The notes under the pieces: model-generated | Told to the model about the DNA's origin: nothing | Seen by the model: the letters and a program-made list of their open reading frames with translations, nothing else | The model's database searches: none | Shown here: piece by piece, positions 34,491 to 43,141 of the stretch | Position numbering within the stretch: the first letter of the stretch is position 1 | Layout: every line of letters starts with the position of its first letter | Translations under genes and position numbers: made by a program | From: Streptomyces sp. NBC_01463 | GTDB taxonomy: Bacteria > Actinomycetota > Actinomycetes > Streptomycetales > Streptomycetaceae | NCBI GenBank assembly: GCA_036227345.1 | Contig: CP109468.1 | Span: forward strand, 6,696,001-6,760,000 | Reading direction: 5' to 3' | Length of the DNA stretch: 64,000 bases

Positions 34491-35255
34491 TCAGTATTTC
34501 GGCCCGACGTGTGCATCCATGAGCGCTACGGATGCCCGTCGGGCGACGGAGATGTTCTTCCCGTTGGTGTTCTTCCACTCGACTCCGACCTGGTCGAGCG
34601 TGCTGGTGAAGAGTCCCAGGATGTCGGTCGAAAGGTTGGTGAAGAAGTAGCGGGGGTACTCGTAGCGCCGTTGCTCGCCGCCGACTACGCGTGTGGTCCA
34701 GTTCGTGATCCGGCAACCGTCGGAGTGGATGAGGCCTCGGATGAACTCCCAAGGATGTGCGTCCACAATTTCCTGCTGCCAGGTGGTGAGGGCGATTTCG
34801 CGATGGTGCTTCTTGCCGGGCCCGTGCTGAGGGAAGAAGCAGGGCCAGTGCTTGCTGAAGGATGTGACGTACTGACAGCCCTGACTCGGCACGAGACATA
34901 CCTTGTTGGTCGGTCGCGTGATCTGTACGGCGTCGACGCAGGCGTTGATGAGACCGGGCCAGGCATCGGCGCATGCGATGCGGAGGCTGTACACGCCTCG
35001 CTTGGTTGCGCTGATGCAGCCGTCGCCGAGGTAAAGGCCGAGCAGGTATGAGTAGGCGGCAGGGGTGTCCGGGGGCCTGGGCGTATCGCCACATCGAGGG
35101 CATTCGCGGCCACGGTCGTAGCCTAGGGGCTCTATTCGCGCGAGCCAGGAACGGATTGCGGCTCGCGAAATGCCGGTCTGCTTGCTTACGGAGTTCTGGC
35201 TGAAGCCCTGATCAAGGAGAGCCAGCGCGTGCTTGCGTGTTTCAAGGTCGTACAC
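34491..35255 (-). CDS. Stand-alone LAGLIDADG-type homing-endonuclease-like protein with HTH
   Basis: A 254-aa protein. Residues about 8-42 are a helix-turn-helix (FSQNSVSKQTGISRAAIRSWL), followed by a CPRC pair at 52-55. Two LAGLIDADG-like helices are visible: LLGLYLGDG (71-79, acid D78) and FIRGLIHSDG (171-180, acid D179), each acidic residue at the catalytic place of homing endonucleases. It is not inside an intron or intein; both flanking genes are whole. The coding sequence is visibly AT-richer than its neighbours, a sign of transfer. It may be a DNA-cutting mobile gene or a regulator that kept the fold. It starts 109 bp past the 3' end of a tRNA gene. Confidence 0.8.
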   Translation of the reverse strand: MYDLETRKHALALLDQGFSQNSVSKQTGISRAAIRSWLARIEPLGYDRGRECPRCGDTPRPPDTPAAYSYLLGLYLGDGCISATKRGVYSLRIACADAWPGLINACVDAVQITRPTNKVCLVPSQGCQYVTSFSKHWPCFFPQHGPGKKHHREIALTTWQQEIVDAHPWEFIRGLIHSDGCRITNWTTRVVGGEQRRYEYPRYFFTNLSTDILGLFTSTLDQVGVEWKNTNGKNISVARRASVALMDAHVGPKY

Positions 35256-35364
35256 ACGGCCGAGCTTGGACGGATCTTTACACCCGAGGGCCGGAACGGC
35301 CCTGCAGCCACACGATCACGTGAATCTACGCCATTTTCGCTCAACCTTGGAATCTAAGGAAAAG

Positions 35365-35439
35365 TGCCCCAGGTGGGATTCGAACCCACACTGTCCGCTG
35401 TTTGAGAGCGGCCTCTCTAACCAGTTGGAGTACTGGGGC
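35365..35439 (-). tRNA. tRNA-Leu (anticodon CAA), atypical short variable loop
   Basis: A 75-nt cloverleaf on the minus strand. Acceptor GCCCCAG pairs with CTGGGGC, discriminator A; the anticodon stem is CCGCT/AGCGG with loop CTCAAAC, so the anticodon is CAA; the T arm is GTGGG-TTCGAAT-CCCAC. The D stem has three pairs and one C-A mismatch. CCA is not encoded. The variable region is only five nucleotides, whereas bacterial tRNA-Leu normally has a long variable arm, so its charging is uncertain. Confidence 0.85.
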
Positions 35440-35536
35440 CTTGGAAAGGAAGGGTGTCCCCTGCCCTGCGTAGTGCCACCATATCGTAGCTAGGTAGGCT
35501 CGTGGGAGCTGTACCTGCCCTGAACCAAGGAGCCCC

Positions 35537-36187
35537 GTGACCACCCCCGAGTCGCCCCAGCCCGTCGCCGACGACGACAAGTCGCACGTCCCGCCGCTGA
35601 CGACCCGCGTCGTCATCGCCGAGGACGAGGCGCTCATCCGCCTCGACCTCAAAGAGATGCTTGAAGAAGAGGGGTACTCGGTCGTCGGTGAGGCCGGGGA
35701 CGGGCAGCAGGCTGTCGAGCTGGCCCGGGAGCACAAGCCGGATCTGGTCATCCTCGATGTGAAGATGCCGGTCCTCGACGGGATCTCCGCCGCCGAGAAG
35801 ATCGCCGAGGAGTCCATCGCGCCCGTCCTGATGCTCACCGCGTTCTCGCAGCGCGACCTCGTCGAGCGGGCCCGGGACGCCGGGGCGATGGCGTACCTCG
35901 TGAAGCCGTTCAGCAAGAGCGACGTGGTGCCGGCCATCGAGATGGCGGTGTCGCGGTTCGCGGAGCTGAAGGCGCTGGAGGGCGAGGTCGCGGACCTGTC
36001 GCAGCGGCTGGAGACGCGGAAGCTCGTGGACCGCGCGAAGAGCATTCTGCAGACGGACTACGGGCTGTCCGAGCCCGCCGCGTTCCGCTGGATCCAGAAG
36101 ACGTCGATGGACCGGCGGCTGTCGATGCAGCAGCTCGCGGAGGCGTTGATCGAGGACGCCGAGGAGAAGAAGCGGGCGGCGGAGTAG
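35537..36187 (+). CDS. Response regulator with ANTAR RNA-binding domain, PdtaR-like
   Basis: A 216-aa two-domain protein. The receiver domain has acidic E29-D30, phospho-acceptor D74 (VILDVKMP), T101 and K123 (YLVKPFS). The C-terminal ANTAR domain (about 146-205) reads LETRKLVDRAKSILQTDYGLSEPAAFRWIQKTSM, which binds paired RNA hairpins and prevents termination. It thus acts after transcription begins rather than on promoters. Its kinase is not adjacent; in mycobacteria the PdtaS kinase gene is also separate. It starts at GTG with AAGGAG upstream and is conserved beside pyk in Streptomyces. Confidence 0.95.
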   Translation: MTTPESPQPVADDDKSHVPPLTTRVVIAEDEALIRLDLKEMLEEEGYSVVGEAGDGQQAVELAREHKPDLVILDVKMPVLDGISAAEKIAEESIAPVLMLTAFSQRDLVERARDAGAMAYLVKPFSKSDVVPAIEMAVSRFAELKALEGEVADLSQRLETRKLVDRAKSILQTDYGLSEPAAFRWIQKTSMDRRLSMQQLAEALIEDAEEKKRAAE

Positions 36188-36210
36188 CCGCGCTCGTACG
36201 TGTACACAGA

Positions 36211-36248
36211 GAAGGCCCGCACCCCGGACATCCGGGGCACGGGCCTTC
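36211..36248. terminator. Bidirectional terminator
   Basis: A 17-bp near-perfect stem (36211-36227 with 36232-36248) around a 4-nt loop, flanked by TTCTTCG on the right. It lies between the stops of the response regulator and livF and can serve both. Confidence 0.85.
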
Positions 36249-36260
36249 TTCGTATCGCGG

Positions 36261-36973
36261 TCAGTCCTCGCCGAGGTACGCCTTGCGGACGGACTCGTCG
36301 TGGAGGAGGTCCGCTCCGGTGCCGGAGAGGACGATCTTGCCGATCTCCATGACGTGGCCCTGGTCCGCGAGGGACAGGGCGGCCTGGGCGTTCTGCTCGA
36401 CGAGCAGGATCGTGGTGCCCGCGGCCTTGAGCTCGACGATGGTCTCCATGATCTTCTGCATCATGATCGGGGAGAGGCCCATGGAGGGCTCGTCGAGCAT
36501 GAGCAGTTTGGGCTGGGACATGAGGGCGCGTCCCATGGCGAGCATCTGCTGTTCGCCGCCCGAGAGGGTTCCGGCGGCCTGCTTCCGGCGTTCCCCGAGG
36601 ATGGGGAAGAGGTCGTAGGCGCGCTGGATGTCCTTCTCGATGCCGGCCTTGTCGTTGCGGAGGTAGGCGCCGAGGAGGAGGTTCTCGGTGATCGTCAGCC
36701 GGGGGAAGATGTGGCGGCCCTCGGGGGAGTGGGCGATTCCGAGGGAGACGATCTTGTGTGCGGGGATGTTGCTGAGTGGTTTGCCCTCGAAGAGGATGCG
36801 GCCGCCGAGGGGCTTGAGCAGTCCGGAGAGGGTGCGCAGGGTGGTGGTCTTGCCGGCGCCGTTGGTGCCGATGAGGGTGACCACCTGGCCGGCGTCGACG
36901 GTGAAGGAGATGCCCTTGACGGCTTCGATCTTGCCGTAGGCGACGCGGAGGTCCTCGACCTCGAGCAGTGCGG

Positions 36974-36977
<4 letters not shown>
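36261..36977 (-). CDS. livF: Branched-chain amino-acid ABC transporter ATPase LivF
   Basis: A 238-aa ABC ATPase that powers uptake through LivHM. Walker A is GTNGAGKTT, the signature LSGGEQQMLAMGRAL and Walker B LLMLDEPSMGLSP. The family-specific C-terminus ends in RKAYLGED, as usual for LivF. It is the last gene of the liv operon and overlaps livG by four bases (ATGA), so translation is coupled. Confidence 0.95.
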
Positions 36978-37884
<907 letters not shown>

Positions 37885-37888
<4 letters not shown>

Positions 37889-39666
37889 GCCCCCGCCTTG
37901 GCGATGCCGGCGCCGCTGTCTTCGGACTGCCGTGGTTCGGGTACGTCGATGAGCTCGTCGTTCTCGTGGAATTCGAGCTGTTTCCTGCGGTCGGCGACCA
38001 GGCCTTCGGGGCGGAAGCGCATCAGGAGGATGAGCGCGATGCCGAAGAGGAAGAGCTGGTAGTCCTGCATGAACTGCAGTTTGGCCGGGATGAGGTAGAG
38101 CAGCGCGGCGCCGACGAAGGGTCCGCTGAGGGTTCCCATGCCGCCGAGGATGACGGCGGCGAGGAGGAAGGCGGAGTTCGGGGGTACGGAGCCGGCGAAC
38201 TGGTACTGCTCGGGCGTCACGGTGTAGTTGACGTGGGCCTGGACGGTTCCGGCGAGTCCGGCGAGGGTGGCGCCGAGGGCGAAGGCGAGCAGCTTGAGCC
38301 GGAAGGCGTTGATGCCCATGGCGGTGGCTGCGGTCTCGTCCTCGCGGATGGCGACCCAGGCGCGGCCGATGCGGGAGTCCCCGGAGCGGCGGAAGACGAG
38401 GACGACGACGGCGGTGACGACGAGCATCAGCAGGTAGTAGTTGGCCGGCCTGCTGAGGGTGAAGGGGCCGATGTCGTGGCTGAGTCCGAAGTCGATCCCG
38501 AACAGGTTGAGGTCGGGGATGCTGGGGATGCCCTGGGAGCCGTTGGTGAGGTCGGGTCCGCTGTTGCCGTTGAGGTTGTTGACGGTGACGCGGAAGATCT
38601 CTCCGAAGCCGAGGGTGACGATGGCGAGGTAGTCGCCGCGCAGCCGCAGGGTCGGGGCGCCGATCAGGACGCCGAAGATCAGGGAGACGACGGCTCCGGT
38701 GAGGACGGCGGCCCAGAAGGGGAAGTGGACGCCGATGGCGGAGAGGGGTGCGCCGGAGACGAGGGCCGCGGTGTAGGCGCCGACGCCGAGGAAGGCGACG
38801 TAGCCGAGGTCGAGGAGGCCGGCGAGGCCGACGACGACGTTGAGGCCCAGTGCGACGGTGGCGAAGATGAGGATGTTCGCGCCGATGAGGGCGTATTCCG
38901 CGGTGTCCTGGGTGAAGGGGAAGCAGAAGGCCGCGGCCAGGGCGGCGGTGAGGGTGACGTTGCGGTGCTTCGTGGTCAGCGCGGTGATGCGGGCGATGAG
39001 TCCGGCCCGGGTGAGCGCGGTGAACGCGAAGCCCGCGGTGATGAGGAAGCCGATGAACTCCTCGGATTCCTCGGTGGGGATGTCGACGCCGAAGGTGAAG
39101 ACGTAGAGGGCGGCGCCGAAGGCCGCGGTGATGATGAGGATCTCCACCCAGCCGGGGAGTGCCTTGGCACGGCCGGCGGAGGGTGCGGCGAGGCTGTTGC
39201 GGAAGCGCTGCCAGGCGCCCGGCCGGGGTTCGTCGGCGGGGAGGGGCTCGTCGCTGGGGAGGGCGAGGGCGGCGAGGAGGGCGATGAGTGCGCCGATGCC
39301 GCTGACCCAGGCTCCGGGTTCGAGGTTGACCACGCCGCCGAGTTCGTAGGCGATCGCACCGATGGTGTAGCCGGTGGTGCCGAGGGTGGCGAGGGCGAGG
39401 AGGCGGACGGGGCTGTTGGTGCCGCCGGGGGTGAGCCAGCGGAGTCCCGGGATGCCGTATCCGCTGAGGGTGAAGAGGAGGGTGAGGACCGAGGCGGTGA
39501 GGGTGAGGATCTGGAGGCCGCCGGGGTAGCCGGTGACGGTGAGGTCGCCGGGGAACTCGGAGGTCCAGGTCCAGGGGAGGAAGGTGCCGGCGAGTGCTGC
39601 CGCGGCGCCGATGAGGGTGGCGATGCGGGCGGCGGGTGCGGGGACGTGTGTGTTCTGGGTGGTCAT
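37885..39666 (-). CDS. livM: Branched-chain amino-acid ABC permease LivM with long N-terminal extension
   Basis: A 593-aa membrane protein. The C-terminal part (from about 290) is ordinary LivM, with ALGLNVVVGLAGLLDLGYVAFLGVGAY and the cytoplasmic loop AWVAIREDETAATAMGIN that contacts the ATPases. The first 280 residues add about six further hydrophobic segments of no clear family, making it roughly 1.7 times the usual size. The ATG at 39666 (MTTQNTHVP) is chosen because it lies 5 bp after the livH stop; the longer frame would run into livH. The extension looks original to the gene because the frame is uninterrupted. Confidence 0.9.
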
Positions 39667-39671
39667 CCGTA

Positions 39672-40601
39672 TCACGCCCGATCCGCGACGCGTTCGCCGA
39701 GCAGGCCCTGGGGCCGCAGCAGGAGGACGACGATGAGGAGGACGAAGGCCCATACGTCCTTCCAGGCGCCGCCGCCGAAGAGGTCCATGCCGGGGACGTC
39801 GCTCATGTAGCCGGTGGCGAGGGATTCGGCGACGCCGAGTACGACTCCGCCGAGCATGGCGCCGTAGATGTTGCCGATGCCGCCGAGTACGGCTGCGGTG
39901 AAGGCCTTGAGCCCCATGAGGAAGCCCATTTTGAAGCCGATCTGGCCGTTCTTGAGCCCGTAGGCGACGGCGGCGACGGCGGCGAACGCGGCACCGATGG
40001 CGAAGGCCATGACGATGATGCGGTCGGTGTTGATGCCCATGAGCTTGGCGGTGTCGGGGTCCTGGCTGGTCGCCTGCATGCCGCGGCCGGAGCGGGTCTT
40101 GGAGACGAAGAGGCCCAGCGCGATCATGCAGATGGGTGCGGCGATGAGGACGAAGAGGTCACCGCGTTGGATGTGGGCGCCGAAGACGTCGAACGCTTCG
40201 CCCTTGAACTGGGGGAAGGGGCGGTCCTTGGTGGCGTTGGGGTACCACTTCCAGATGGCCTGCTGGAGCGCGAGGGAGAGTCCGATCGCGGTGATCAGCG
40301 GGGCGAGCCGGGGAGCGGTGCGCAGCGGCCGGTACGCGAAGCGTTCGGCTGCGACGCTGATGGCGACGGAGCATATGACGCCGCCGATGATCATGAGGGG
40401 GACGATCGCGAGGAGGTTGGAGCCGGCCGGCATCCAGAGGTACACGGTGAGAGCTCCGAAGCCTCCGATCATGAAGATCTCGCCGTGGGCGAAGTTGATG
40501 AGCTGGATGATTCCGTAGACCATCGTGTATCCGATCGCGATGAGTCCGTACATCGCGCCGAGGATGAGTCCATTGGCCAGCTGTTGCGGCAGTTCGTGCA
40601 C
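39672..40601 (-). CDS. livH: Branched-chain amino-acid ABC permease LivH
   Basis: A 309-aa permease with about eight membrane segments. It begins with the typical LivH opening (QLANGLILGAMYGLIAIGYTMVYGIIQLINFAHGE) and contains the loop KTRSGRGMQATSQDPDTAKLMGIN that docks on LivG/LivF. It forms the channel with LivM. The gene lies 100 bp downstream of the binding-protein gene, beyond an intercistronic hairpin. Confidence 0.95.
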   Translation of the reverse strand: MHELPQQLANGLILGAMYGLIAIGYTMVYGIIQLINFAHGEIFMIGGFGALTVYLWMPAGSNLLAIVPLMIIGGVICSVAISVAAERFAYRPLRTAPRLAPLITAIGLSLALQQAIWKWYPNATKDRPFPQFKGEAFDVFGAHIQRGDLFVLIAAPICMIALGLFVSKTRSGRGMQATSQDPDTAKLMGINTDRIIVMAFAIGAAFAAVAAVAYGLKNGQIGFKMGFLMGLKAFTAAVLGGIGNIYGAMLGGVVLGVAESLATGYMSDVPGMDLFGGGAWKDVWAFVLLIVVLLLRPQGLLGERVADRA

Positions 40602-40634
40602 CGCAGGGCCTCCGTGGAGTGGTTCGGATATGGC

Positions 40635-40669
40635 ACCGCGCGGGAGCGCTCGTAGCGCTCCCGCGCGGT
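40635..40669 (-). terminator. Strong intercistronic hairpin between livK and livH
   Basis: A perfect 16-bp stem (40635-40650 with 40654-40669) with a 3-nt CGT loop lies in the 100-bp gap between the binding-protein and LivH genes. It should stabilise or end most livK transcripts, giving more binding protein than permease, a common arrangement in ABC operons. Confidence 0.8.
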
Positions 40670-40701
40670 CTGGTGTCAGTCGTTGCGTGACCGGGAGCTT
40701 G

Positions 40702-41928
40702 TTACGGCTTGTAGGCCTCGCTGAGCTTGGACGCCCACTTGCCGCCGTCGACCTGGTAGGCGGTCATCATGGTGTTCGTGGTGTCGCCGAACTCGTCGAA
40801 CGAGACGGGGCCGGTGACGCCTTCGAAGTTGACCTTGCTCATCGCGTCGAGGACCTTGGTGCGGGCGTCGTCGGGGAGCTTGCCGTCATTGGCCGCGACG
40901 ACGGCCTTGACGGCCTCGATGATCGACCAGGTGGCGTCGTAGGTGCCGCCGCCGTAGGCCTCGTAGGCGTCCTTGTATCCGGCCGTCTTGTAGTCCGCGA
41001 TGAACTTCTTGGCGGACTCGAGCTCCTCGACGGGCTTGCCGACGGAGGTGGCGATGTCGCCCTGGGCCTTCTTGTTGAGCTTGATGAAGTCGGCGCTGTA
41101 CATGCCGTCGCCGCCCATGAGCGGGATCTGGACGCTGTCCTTGAGCTGCTGGCTCAGGGGGGCGCCGGCGGGGTACTCACCGCCGTAGTAGACGGCCTTG
41201 GCGCCGGACTTCTTGACCTTGGTGACGACGGCGTTGAAGTCGCGGTCGTCGGGGTTGACGTGGTCGGAGCCGGCGATCTTGCCGCCGAGTCCGGTGAACG
41301 TCGCCTTGAAGGAGGCTGCGAGACCGGCGCCGTAGGGCTTCTGGTCGTCGATGAGGTAGACCTGCTTGATCTTCGCGTTGTTGTACAGGTACTTCGCGGC
41401 GAAGGCGCCCTGGATCTGGTCCGTGGTGGCGGTGCGGAAGTAGGTCTTGAAGGGGCGCTTCTTGTCGCCGGTCTTCCAGTTGTCGCCCTGGGTCAGCTCG
41501 GTGCCCGTGTTGGCGGGGGAGACCTGGGTGAGGCCGGCGTCGTTGAGCGGCTTCTGCATCGACTGGGAGACGCCGGAGTTCAGCGGGCCGACGACGCCGA
41601 GAACGCTCTTGTTGTCGATGAACTTGGTGGCGTTCTGCTGGCCGACGGAGGGCTGGGCCTGGTCGTCGAGCGGCTGGATCTCGAACTTGATGCCCGGGAC
41701 CGTCTTGTCCTTGTTCGCCGTTTTGGCGGCGAGGTCGGCGGAGTTCTTGATGCCGAGGCCGAGGGCGGAGAGGTCACCGGTCAGCGGGGCGTCGACGCCG
41801 ATGACGACGGTCTGGGTGTCGCCGCTGCTGCTGTCCTTCTTGTCGTCGTCGCGCGACCCGCAGGCGGTGAGTGTCAGTGCTCCTGTGGTGAGCACTGTGG
41901 TGAGGATGAGCAAAGAACGGTGTCGCAC
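40702..41928 (-). CDS. livK: Branched-chain amino-acid binding lipoprotein LivK
   Basis: A 408-aa periplasmic-type binding protein that delivers substrate to LivHM. A lipoprotein signal is clear: RHRSLLILTTVLTTGALTLTAC with the lipid-anchored cysteine near residue 23. The family I fold follows: VVIGVDAPLTGDLSALGLGI, VVGPLNSGVSQSM, and VYYGGEYPAGAPL. The frame is open to 42060, but GTG 41928 is preferred because AAAGGA precedes it and the signal peptide starts there. First gene of the livKHMGF unit. Confidence 0.93.
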   Translation of the reverse strand: MRHRSLLILTTVLTTGALTLTACGSRDDDKKDSSSGDTQTVVIGVDAPLTGDLSALGLGIKNSADLAAKTANKDKTVPGIKFEIQPLDDQAQPSVGQQNATKFIDNKSVLGVVGPLNSGVSQSMQKPLNDAGLTQVSPANTGTELTQGDNWKTGDKKRPFKTYFRTATTDQIQGAFAAKYLYNNAKIKQVYLIDDQKPYGAGLAASFKATFTGLGGKIAGSDHVNPDDRDFNAVVTKVKKSGAKAVYYGGEYPAGAPLSQQLKDSVQIPLMGGDGMYSADFIKLNKKAQGDIATSVGKPVEELESAKKFIADYKTAGYKDAYEAYGGGTYDATWSIIEAVKAVVAANDGKLPDDARTKVLDAMSKVNFEGVTGPVSFDEFGDTTNTMMTAYQVDGGKWASKLSEAYKP

Positions 41929-42503
41929 GAAAAGTCCTTTCCCTGGCGCGGCCTCCTCTGCTTGAGGTGCCGTGTCGTTCGCCGGGCCGTACTGGTTGGT
42001 ACAGGGCCGTGCTGCAGACGCGCCCGGCGGCGCGGTGACTGGCGGTGACTCTAAGGGCATGGGTGGGGGTCGGGGATGGGAGTGGAGCAGGATGTGACTG
42101 TCTTGTTATGCCCTTGAGCAAGGCTTGAGGTGGCTGTGTGGACATGTACGGCTTTCTGCCGGACGGTGAAGTGACCGCATGCTGAGAACGCGCAGCTCTG
42201 CTAAGGGGCTTGGAGCGATCTTGGTGCTGTCGCCCGGTGGGGGGTGCGCGGCGGTGCGGGAGGGCGTGCCGGGGCGCCCGGTGCCTGCGGGGCCGGGTGG
42301 GGCGTGGGGTGCCGGGCGGCTGCACATTGCGCGGTTGTTACGCAGTGTTACAGCCGGGCTGGTGGGGTCGACGCGGTGTGGTGGGTGCGCAGGCGGGCGT
42401 GGCTGATGAGTGGGCCACGGAACGGGGTTGGTGGTCAAGGGCGTTGGCTGCGGTGGTTGTGCAAGTTCGGTGTGCGTGGCGGTGGTTGTGCCCGGATATG
42501 ACA
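41929..42503. other. Long intergenic region upstream of livK
   Basis: No convincing gene was found in these 575 bp. It must hold the livK promoter. TGTTAC occurs twice, at 42336-42341 and 42346-42351 (ten bases apart, one helical turn). On the livK strand this reads GTAAC-N5-GTAAC, which resembles but does not match the GlnR box (gTnAc-n6-GaAAc). Confidence 0.4.
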
Positions 42504-42536
42504 CTGCCCGGCCGGATTGGGGATCCGGCCGGGCAG
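42504..42536 (-). terminator. Terminator hairpin after the thioesterase gene
   Basis: A perfect 14-bp stem, 42504-42517 with 42523-42536, around a 5-nt loop, 23 bp beyond the stop of the leftward thioesterase gene. Confidence 0.8.
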
Positions 42537-42559
42537 GGGGTGGTGCGGGTGCCGCGGGG

Positions 42560-43030
42560 TCAGGAGGCGTCGGCCTTGGGGGCGTCGCGCAGGAGGCAGG
42601 TGAGGCGGGCGGTGCAGACCCGCTTGTCCTGTTCGTCGGTGATGACGATCTCGTACGTGGCGGTGGTGCGGCCGCGGTGTACGGGGGTGGCGACGCCGGT
42701 GACGAGGCCGTTCCGTACCCCTCGGTGATGGGTGCAGTTCAGGTCGACGCCGACGGCGAGCTTGGCGGGGCCGCCGTGGAGCATGGCGCCCACCGAGCCG
42801 AGGGTCTCGGCGAGGACGGCGGAGGCGCCGCCGTGCAGGAGTCCGTAGGGCTGGGTGTTGCCCTCGACGGGCATGGTGGCGACGACGCGGTCCGCGGAGG
42901 CCTCGGTGATCGTGACGCCCATGCGTTCGCCGAGGTGGCCCGCGGAGAAGAGGGAGGGCAGGTCGACGCCGAGGGTGGCGTACTCGTCGATGATCTCCTG
43001 GGGGAACGTGGGTGTGGTGTGCTCGCCCAT
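42560..43030 (-). CDS. PaaI-family hotdog-fold thioesterase
   Basis: A 156-aa acyl-CoA thioesterase. The hotdog core is visible from LGERMGVTITEASADRVVATMPVEGNTQPYGLLHGGASAVLAETLGS-like sequence (HGG at about 66-68), ending VCTARLTCLLRD. PaaI/YbgC-type enzymes hydrolyse aryl- or acyl-CoA esters. No phenylacetate genes are next to it, so the natural substrate is unknown. It is transcribed alone, between a terminator and its own short upstream gap. Confidence 0.9.
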   Translation of the reverse strand: MGEHTTPTFPQEIIDEYATLGVDLPSLFSAGHLGERMGVTITEASADRVVATMPVEGNTQPYGLLHGGASAVLAETLGSVGAMLHGGPAKLAVGVDLNCTHHRGVRNGLVTGVATPVHRGRTTATYEIVITDEQDKRVCTARLTCLLRDAPKADAS

Positions 43031-43141
43031 GGGTCCGGCTCCGTCTCTCTGCGGTGGTTCGGTGCTGTGCGCTGGTCCTGGCTGTGCTCCCTGTTCATAT
43101 CAGACGGCTGAGCGGGCGCTTAGCGCGGCTGTCTCCGGGGA

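Noticed and set aside
35233..35493. An 86-aa rightward ORF across the tRNA (CPRWDSNPH...)
   Set aside because: It is the antisense translation of a tRNA gene, a well-known false protein; no ribosome-binding site or codon signal supports it.
34482..35536. Integrated element with att duplication at the tRNA
   Set aside because: The tRNA 3' end was not seen repeated near 34490 and there is no integrase, so a full integrative element is not supported.
37966..40655. Long rightward frames opposite livM and livH
   Set aside because: Acidic Gly/Glu/Val low-complexity translations of the antisense strand of clear permease genes.
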